Shown piece after piece: positions 58,091-64,000 of a DNA stretch of 64,000 nt. The stretch lies in the NCBI RefSeq assembly GCF_019320115.1, contig NC_089584.1, positions 76,756,791 through 76,820,790 on the forward strand, written 5' to 3'. This DNA comes from Miscanthus floridulus (Eukaryota; Streptophyta; Magnoliopsida; Poales; Poaceae). The notes beneath the pieces are model-generated. The model saw only the letters and a program-made list of their open reading frames with translations, made no database searches and was not told the DNA's origin. Position numbers and translations under genes: made by a program. Each line of letters begins with the position of its first letter. The first letter of the stretch is position 1.

Positions 58091-60018
58091 GGTGAAAAGT
58101 CGGCCAACAGTGCCACGACCGTGCTTTGCGCACAGGCAATATGCCCTATTAAAGGTGTGAAAGGCCAACAAATATGGCTCGGTGAAATTCGGTTGGACGC
58201 GATCTTGGCTTCAACCCGGTTAAAGGTTCATGACACAAAATTGGCGGATGCGCTCCACCCGGTTCATGGTAAATTTGATATGGACGCGAATTGGCTCCAT
58301 ATCTACATGTGTTTTAGCCACGGCAACACCGGCTAGTTCGTACCATGCATCAAAGAAAATAAAGAACTCGCATACTACTGCCATAAAGAAAGATCATGCC
58401 TAGGTTTCTATCAAATCAAAGAAACAATCATATGTGCAAATGAAATTATATCAAAGACAAGACATTAGCTACGTACTGCATATTTCGGTCCTACAGCTCA
58501 TTTTACGTCCATGCATCAGCATCCCTCCATGAAAAACGGTCATGTACAAGTACACAAATCTTGCATACAGCACGACCGTCATGTATCCTGTGCCAAAGTA
58601 TTGTCCACGGTTTATATCTTAACCAAATTACCAAATAAAACAAAGGGTTGCGCAGGTTACGTCCTGGTAGGCACCCTTGCATTTTACAACTCCCTTGCTG
58701 AATTTTGGTGTCTAAATCAGACAACATGTATGAAAATAAATAGAGTTGCTAAATTAATGCTACATGCTAATGGTCCTGCATATAGGCCCCTTAGTAGCGT
58801 GAATAAATAAACAAAACTTTGCCATATTGCATTTCTCCACGTAATGAATATGTTATGGTTATTAGTGCATTTCAATCAAATAAATAAACTGTGATATTGG
58901 GTCTCAGGTGTACTCATCCACGGCACCATGTTTCGGCCATCGGCATGTAAATAGAAGTATATAGTTAAAACAAAAGAAATTATACTATACATGCATAAAA
59001 ACAAGTCGGTTCACCACATACTGCCTGCTAGTGCATTCATGCTGCCGTGGAATCAAGTATTATGCATCATGCATTAGATAAAATTACACCATTTTAAATT
59101 ACGGCCAGACCATATTAAATAAACTAAATGGTTTCTTCATATTATATTAAGTCCCATGTTATGATTGCCTATGCTAATCAACCTGCTGCACTCTCCGGTT
59201 AAATAAAATAACCAAAATGTCACAAATATGTAGACTTAGCTAGTTCAAATAAGCTCGGTCATATTCATCCATCATCATAATTTCTAATTAAGTTGGATTA
59301 TGCCTCATGTAGGCCCTCCAAATGCTATGCATCACAACTAACTTAAATCTAGCTCCTTAGTTAGACTGCACTCATATAAGGTTATGTCTAGCTTTAACAA
59401 ACCAAACCAAATCAAATTAAATAGCATAGTGCATGGGAACCCTTGGTCAAATACCATGTCAGGAGCATGTACGCCAACTTTGATAAAACAAATCAACTCC
59501 ATACGTCACACCTAGGTTTGGTGCAACAACATATCTTCCTGAACCTTGACAAGTGCCCATATAAAATATTGCGCCATATGTTGAGTACATTTATAAATGT
59601 CAAACCATTCCCTCCATGATTCAACAAGACTATGTCAAACTTAGTCTTCAAGATAAGCCACGTCCATATATGATACAATGCACTATACATCATTCAAGAA
59701 ATGATCATGGCCAAGTGCAAAATATACATATGCATCCATCCGCGACTACAAGTTTGAAGACTTTGTTTTCTTTTGTAGTTTGTAATAGGAAGCCATATGA
59801 TGTAATCTTATTTTTCATGTACTCATGTTGGAACTCTTAATCAGGGGTGTTCTCTACGGAGATGTAATTAACTTACTTTTTATGCAAATATAAGAATTAT
59901 GGAAGTATGGACTTGCAATACCTGTTCTTTTTCTTGTGTCCCAATTAAATTTAACCAAAACCAAATTTATCTCTGCTGACGCGGAGGCGGGTCATAGCCG
60001 CCCGTTTCCCCGCTATCA
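58091..60018. other. AT-rich region, probably the LTR of the following Gypsy element
   Basis: About 1.9 kb without a gene. Its right end (CGCTATCA) is followed directly by CTAGCACGCCCGATGGGACC, closely like the PBS region of the Tat element, so most of this stretch is probably a 5' LTR. The left border was not found. The last 250 bp look like R/U5 (long T-rich stretches with AATAAGA-like words). Confidence 0.45.
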
Positions 60019-62492
60019 GATTCTAGCACGCCCGATGGGACCTACTTCTCCCGTCGTCTTTGAGTTCCAACATGGTTGCATCATACGGCTTTGACCTAAA
60101 TTATCAAATGAAATTATATGCGCATTCATATTTGCATTCAAGAAAACTCATATATGGTTTTCTTATATGAAGGTATGGCCGGACGTGTTCAAGACTTCAT
60201 CATGATCCGCATTGGTTCCCTCTGGGTCGATGTTCCCATAGGTCCCGTTCAATCTTTCAACAGTGCTAGTTCACTCCACACTACTGCGTCGCCGGCAGTA
60301 GTTGCTCATGACCAAGAGGTCAATTCCAAGGTTGAGGTTTCACAAGCAGAAGTAAAATTATCCCAAACTCAAAGTATTACGTTGAATGATGAGGATCTGT
60401 TGTTAGGAAATAAAAAGCATAATAGACCCCTTCTTATGTTCGGCGAGATCAATGATCTCCCCATTAATCGCATAATGATTGATGGTGGTTCAGCCATAAA
60501 CTTGTTACCCTTGCGCACTCTTAAAAAGATTGGGTATTCTAAAGGAGACATATGTTGCTCAAATATTGTCATTCATGGCTTTAACCAAGTTGGTCAAGAA
60601 GCATTGGACACCATATCTCTGGTTCTAAAGTTTGAAAATCTTATGACATATGTATTCTTCCATGTGATTGATGCGGCTACCTCATATAATGTTCTTATCG
60701 GTCGCCCATGGCTGCATGAAAATGGAGTTGTTCCATCTACTCTCCATCAATGCATTAAGTATAAAGATCCTTTAGGGAGCGTAGTAAGGATTTTTGCTGA
60801 TAAAAAGCCATTCACTATAGCAGAATCCTTCTATGCTGATGTAAAGTTTTATTTGGAGCCTATTGATAAAGTCTCAAAACCAAAATTATCATTGTCGTTA
60901 GAACAAAATATCCCGAAGATAGAAGATGTCAAGTCTTCATCAAGCCGAAAGATATACCAATACATACCAAGCAATCAAAGGAAGGAAGGTGATCCGATAT
61001 TTCGCATCATAAGTAAACCTCTCAAAATAGAGGTATTTCATTTCCAACTCCTTTACCTTCTTTGGTGCAAAATAAAATAAAACAAGCCCAACTTGAAAGG
61101 GATAATAAGAGTAAATTGGTTACACAGGTCACTTTGTTAAATAAAGATGATAAAACATTACCCATCTCTTTATATGACAACAAAGTTCTTTATATTATGC
61201 AACAGATGGGCTATGATATTTCTATTGGTCCTTCTTTATGCGATGGCCGAGGGCAGCTCGCACCATTTAAAAAGTTGATGTCCTAGGCTCAGCTTGAAGC
61301 CCTACACAAAGATCAAGCATTAAAAGAAGAGAAATATGGGTTAGGCTATGAAGTTAATATGACCTCTACCAAACCTCTTGATGCTACGAAAGCATCTCCA
61401 CATGTGAAAGATGGAAATCAACCAACTGTTGATGAGTTGGAAGAAATTAATATCGGCACGGACGAAGATCCCTGGCCGATCTTCATTAGTAAACATCTAT
61501 CTAAAGAAAGTAAGGAAGAATACCATAAATTTCTTTCTGCAAATAGAGATATCTTTGCTTGGTCTTATGGAGAAATGCCAGGTCTAGACCCAACAGTTGT
61601 TGTGCATAAATTGGCTGTTCGAAAAGATGTTCCTCCAGTGAAGCAAGGACAAAGAAGATATCGTCTAGAACTTCTCCCACAAATAGAAACTAAAGTTGAT
61701 AAACTCATAGCTGTTGGGTTTATCCGAGAAGTGAAATACCCCAAATGGGTGTCTAGTATCATGCCCACAAAAAAGAAAAATGGGCAGATCCGTGTATGTG
61801 TGGATTTTAGAGATTTAAATAAAGCCTGTCCAAAAGATGAATTTCTAATTCCAATCTCTGAAATCCTTATTGATGGCACTATGGGATATGAAATATTCTC
61901 CTTCATGGATGGTTTCTCTGGTTACAACCAAATAAAAATATCACCGGAAGATGAGGAGTTAACAGCATTCCGTACACCCAAGGGCATATATTGTTATAAA
62001 GTGATGCCCTTCGGATTAAAAAATGCAGACGCCACATATCAACGTGGAATGACCATTGTCCTTGATGGGTTGTTGTACGAAATCATTGAGTGCTATATAG
62101 ATGATATTGTTGTAAAATCTAAGCGTGAGAAAGATCACTTAAAACACTTGGAAATGGTGTTTGACCGCCATAGAAAGCATAAATTAAAGATGAATCCTAT
62201 GAAGTGCGCCTTCGGAGTATCTTCAGGAAAATTCCTTGGTTTCATAGTCACCAAGCATGGCATTGAAATTGACCCTACTAAAATAAAGAAAATTATCAAC
62301 ATGCCTCGACCAACAAACTTGCATGAATTAAAGAGCCTCCAAGGCAATTTAGCATACATTAGAAAGTTCATCTCAAACCTATCCGGGAAGTGCAAACCTT
62401 TTTCCTGGCTCATGAAGAAAGGAGTCCCGTTTCAATGGGATCAAGCATGTCAAAATGCATTCGAGGATATAAAAATATTTAACAAATCCCCC
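60019..62492 (+). pseudogene. Third Gypsy element (Tat-like), gag deleted, truncated in RNase H
   Basis: Only about 100 bp separate the PBS-like region from pol, so gag is missing. The frame at 60118-61080 has the protease IMIDGGSAINLLPLRTLKKI and VLIGRPWLHE. The frame at 61359-62490 has RT with TKKKNGQIRVCVDFRDLNKA, SFMDGFSGYNQIKISPED and CYIDDIVVKSKREKDHLKHL, ending at the start of RNase H (FQWDQACQNAFEDIK). There a decayed LTR begins at 62493 and the rest of pol is absent. Frameshifts near 61070 and 61290 separate the frames. Relationship to the Tat element at 42816 is shown by the same DGG protease and RT style. Confidence 0.85.
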
Positions 62493-62640
62493 TATCGAGT
62501 CCATAAACCTAGGGTCCCTCATGGACTGGCTTTCCAACAAAGGCTCGACCCAACAGACAATGTTGCGAGCAGCGCGCAACTCATGGGCCAGCCGAAATAC
62601 CTAGACGATAGGCCAAAAGTGTAACAAAACCGGCCCAATT
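62493..62640 (+). repeat. Decayed fragment of a TGTCGGG-type LTR
   Basis: TATCGAGTCCATAAACCTAG, then GGTCCCTCATGGACTGG and CTCGACCCA, align with the LTR start at 2969 (TGTCGGGTTCATAAACCCGG and so on). Even the terminal TG has become TA, and many differences are G-to-A or C-to-T. It joins directly to the third element's RNase H start. The right border is unclear. Confidence 0.6.
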
Positions 62641-63006
62641 TATACAAGATCAAGTACGGCTGTCCCTGCTAACACATTGACACGCGCATACTTTCACTTA
62701 TAAAAACCCGGTAGTCTGCTGAGTGTCCCAAAAGACCTCGGTAAATCAACATCACAACCAAGATCGCATGATTAAGCAAATACACATCACATACGCAGAG
62801 TTACAACAAAAATAACATTACAAATGGATTCACAAATAATAGTAAAAGTTTGGGTTTCAAAACCGATTATTGAAAACAACATAGCTTTCAAATAATTACA
62901 TTAATATAAGTTCTAAATACATTGCTAGCATAAGTGACATCATCAGACAAAAGCATATAGATGAGAAGTAACTATAGAATCACCGAGCCCACCGACGGTT
63001 AGCCAC
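62641..63006. other. Unclassified repeat DNA
   Basis: AT-rich sequence between the LTR fragment and the minus-strand chromovirus LTR. Reverse-strand reading has the look of LTR-adjacent sequence, but nothing can be named. Confidence 0.3.
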
Positions 63007-63623
63007 TGTGGCAGAACCTCCTAAGAAATTGGGCCCACATGCACCTATCGTTGTCTTAACAGACCTTGGATAGCGTACACGAGTTCCCAACAACTCAATA
63101 GGTCTATCGGGTGTCCTCCATTTTGAAATTTGAATTTGGGGGTGCATTTGAGCATTTGAATCATTTCAAAATTACTCCAAATTTTATATGTAAACTTGAA
63201 AAACTTTGAATACCAAAGTTGATCCTTATAAAATAATCTTCAACTTTGCTTTTTGCCTCAATCCCAAATTCCACATGGATTTTGAATTAGACAAAAGGGG
63301 CAAAAAAGACTTTTGTGATTTGAATTTGAATTCAAATTTGATTTGTTTTCCTTTTACTTTAACGTTGATTTTTGACCAGTAACATGGCCCATTAGGGTTA
63401 TTTGAGTCAAATGACACATGGCCTCACATGATCACATGAAATTTGACCCTTGTGGTCATGATCTTTATTTATGGTTTTGAATCACGTCACATGAAATAAC
63501 AACATTATGAAATAAAGCTTATTTAGTGAATGCATTCAAAATTTTCTACTTCATGAATGCTTTGCAATGCATATGATGACATGGCAAGTTTTAGTGCTAG
63601 GTCAAAACACCAGAGGTGTTACA
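63007..63623 (-). repeat. Short 3' LTR of a minus-strand chromovirus
   Basis: On the minus strand it begins TGTAACACCTCTGGTGTTTT and ends GGAGGTTCTGCCACA, the same termini as the 31555 element, but is only 617 bp, so it is a different family or an internally deleted LTR. The polypurine tract TTAAGGGGGAAGGGT lies just before it (minus sense, 63624-63640). Confidence 0.75.
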
Positions 63624-63793
63624 ACCCTTCCCCCTTAAAGAAATCTTATCCCGAGATTTAAAACCTAGAGGTAAGTAATGGAAAAGGAAATGTGTCAAGC
63701 TAACACATCATAACTTTATTCAAAAGGCTAGTGAGGGGGTTTTCCATTCTGTTGACAAATGAGACAAGTTACAATATAGACAAGGTATTGCAA

Positions 63794-64000
63794 CTAGATA
63801 GAAGCAAAGAAGCCAGGAAAGTTTTCTTCTAAGTAATCCTTGGACTCCCAAGTAGCTTCATCTTCAGTGTGTTGATTCCATTGTACTTTGTAGAACTTGA
63901 TTGTACGTCTTCGAGTAACTTGATCTTTTTGATCTAAGACTCTAATGGGGTACTCGGCATAAGTCAAATCAGGCTCTAGTTCTACATCACCAAAGTCAAT
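63794..64000 (-). CDS. Chromodomain end of a chromovirus polyprotein (partial)
   Basis: The last 68 codons of a polyprotein enter from the right edge and stop at TAG (63794-63796). LTYAEYPIRVLDQKDQVTRR, then TIKFYKVQWNQHTEDEATWE and SKDYLEENFPGFF, are a Tekay-type chromodomain. Unlike the copy at 40685, it has no internal stop. The rest of the element lies outside the window. Confidence 0.8.
   Translation of the reverse strand: MDFGDVELEPDLTYAEYPIRVLDQKDQVTRRRTIKFYKVQWNQHTEDEATWESKDYLEENFPGFFASI

Overview
The window is plant nuclear DNA, almost certainly from a grass and probably a panicoid (sorghum/sugarcane-like). This is inferred from spliced genes with GT-AG introns, Stowaway-type MITEs beginning CTCCCTC, a CACTA transposon, long-LTR chromoviruses with a chromodomain, Tat-lineage Gypsy elements and an RTE-clade LINE with a TTG-type tail. 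No prokaryotic feature, tRNA or rRNA gene was seen.

Left part (1-26.4 kb), gene-bearing. A non-autonomous CACTA element (2794-6245, TSD AAT) carries a nested LTR and a GC-rich 42-bp coding-phase minisatellite. It ends about 0.7 kb upstream of an intronless type I (M-alpha) MADS-box gene (6959-8320, +). An intronless B3/DUF313-like gene follows (9765-11213, +), with two hairpins of identical loop and compensated stems just before its start. On the minus strand are two spliced genes whose exon borders could be resolved to the base: a Yip1-domain membrane protein (5 exons, 288 aa, 11908-14468) and a CCR4 homolog 6-like deadenylase (15 exons, 17312-26350). The deadenylase has a one-base frameshift at the start of its nuclease domain, an RTE LINE in one intron and a Stowaway MITE in another.

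Middle part (26.4-31.5 kb). GC-rich and AT-rich repeats with no convincing gene, a promoter-like TATA region near 30270, and the first arm (30654-31132) of a large inverted repeat whose partner lies at 57612-58090.

Retrotransposon nest (31.5-57 kb). A Tekay/Del-type chromovirus (31555-56971, TSD AAACC, 3613-bp LTRs) split the inverted-repeat element. Its 3' LTR was later split by a Tat-lineage Gypsy element (42816-55226, TSD CCTTG, about 770-bp nearly identical LTRs). The outer element has an extra ORF before gag whose predicted N-terminus closely resembles the histone H3 tail. Its gag-pol stops are almost all TAG and fit C-to-T/G-to-A decay. The inner element carries, antisense between pol and the 3' LTR, a six-exon gene with a plant mobile domain, a C-terminal coiled-coil exon and its own TATA box.

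Right part (57-64 kb). The inverted-repeat arm, AT-rich DNA that is probably an LTR, a gag-less third Gypsy element interrupted by a decayed LTR fragment, and the 3' end (chromodomain and LTR) of another chromovirus on the minus strand that runs off the window.

The most unusual features are the H3-tail-like retrotransposon ORF and the antisense intron-containing passenger gene. Both are read directly from sequence; their functions are inference.
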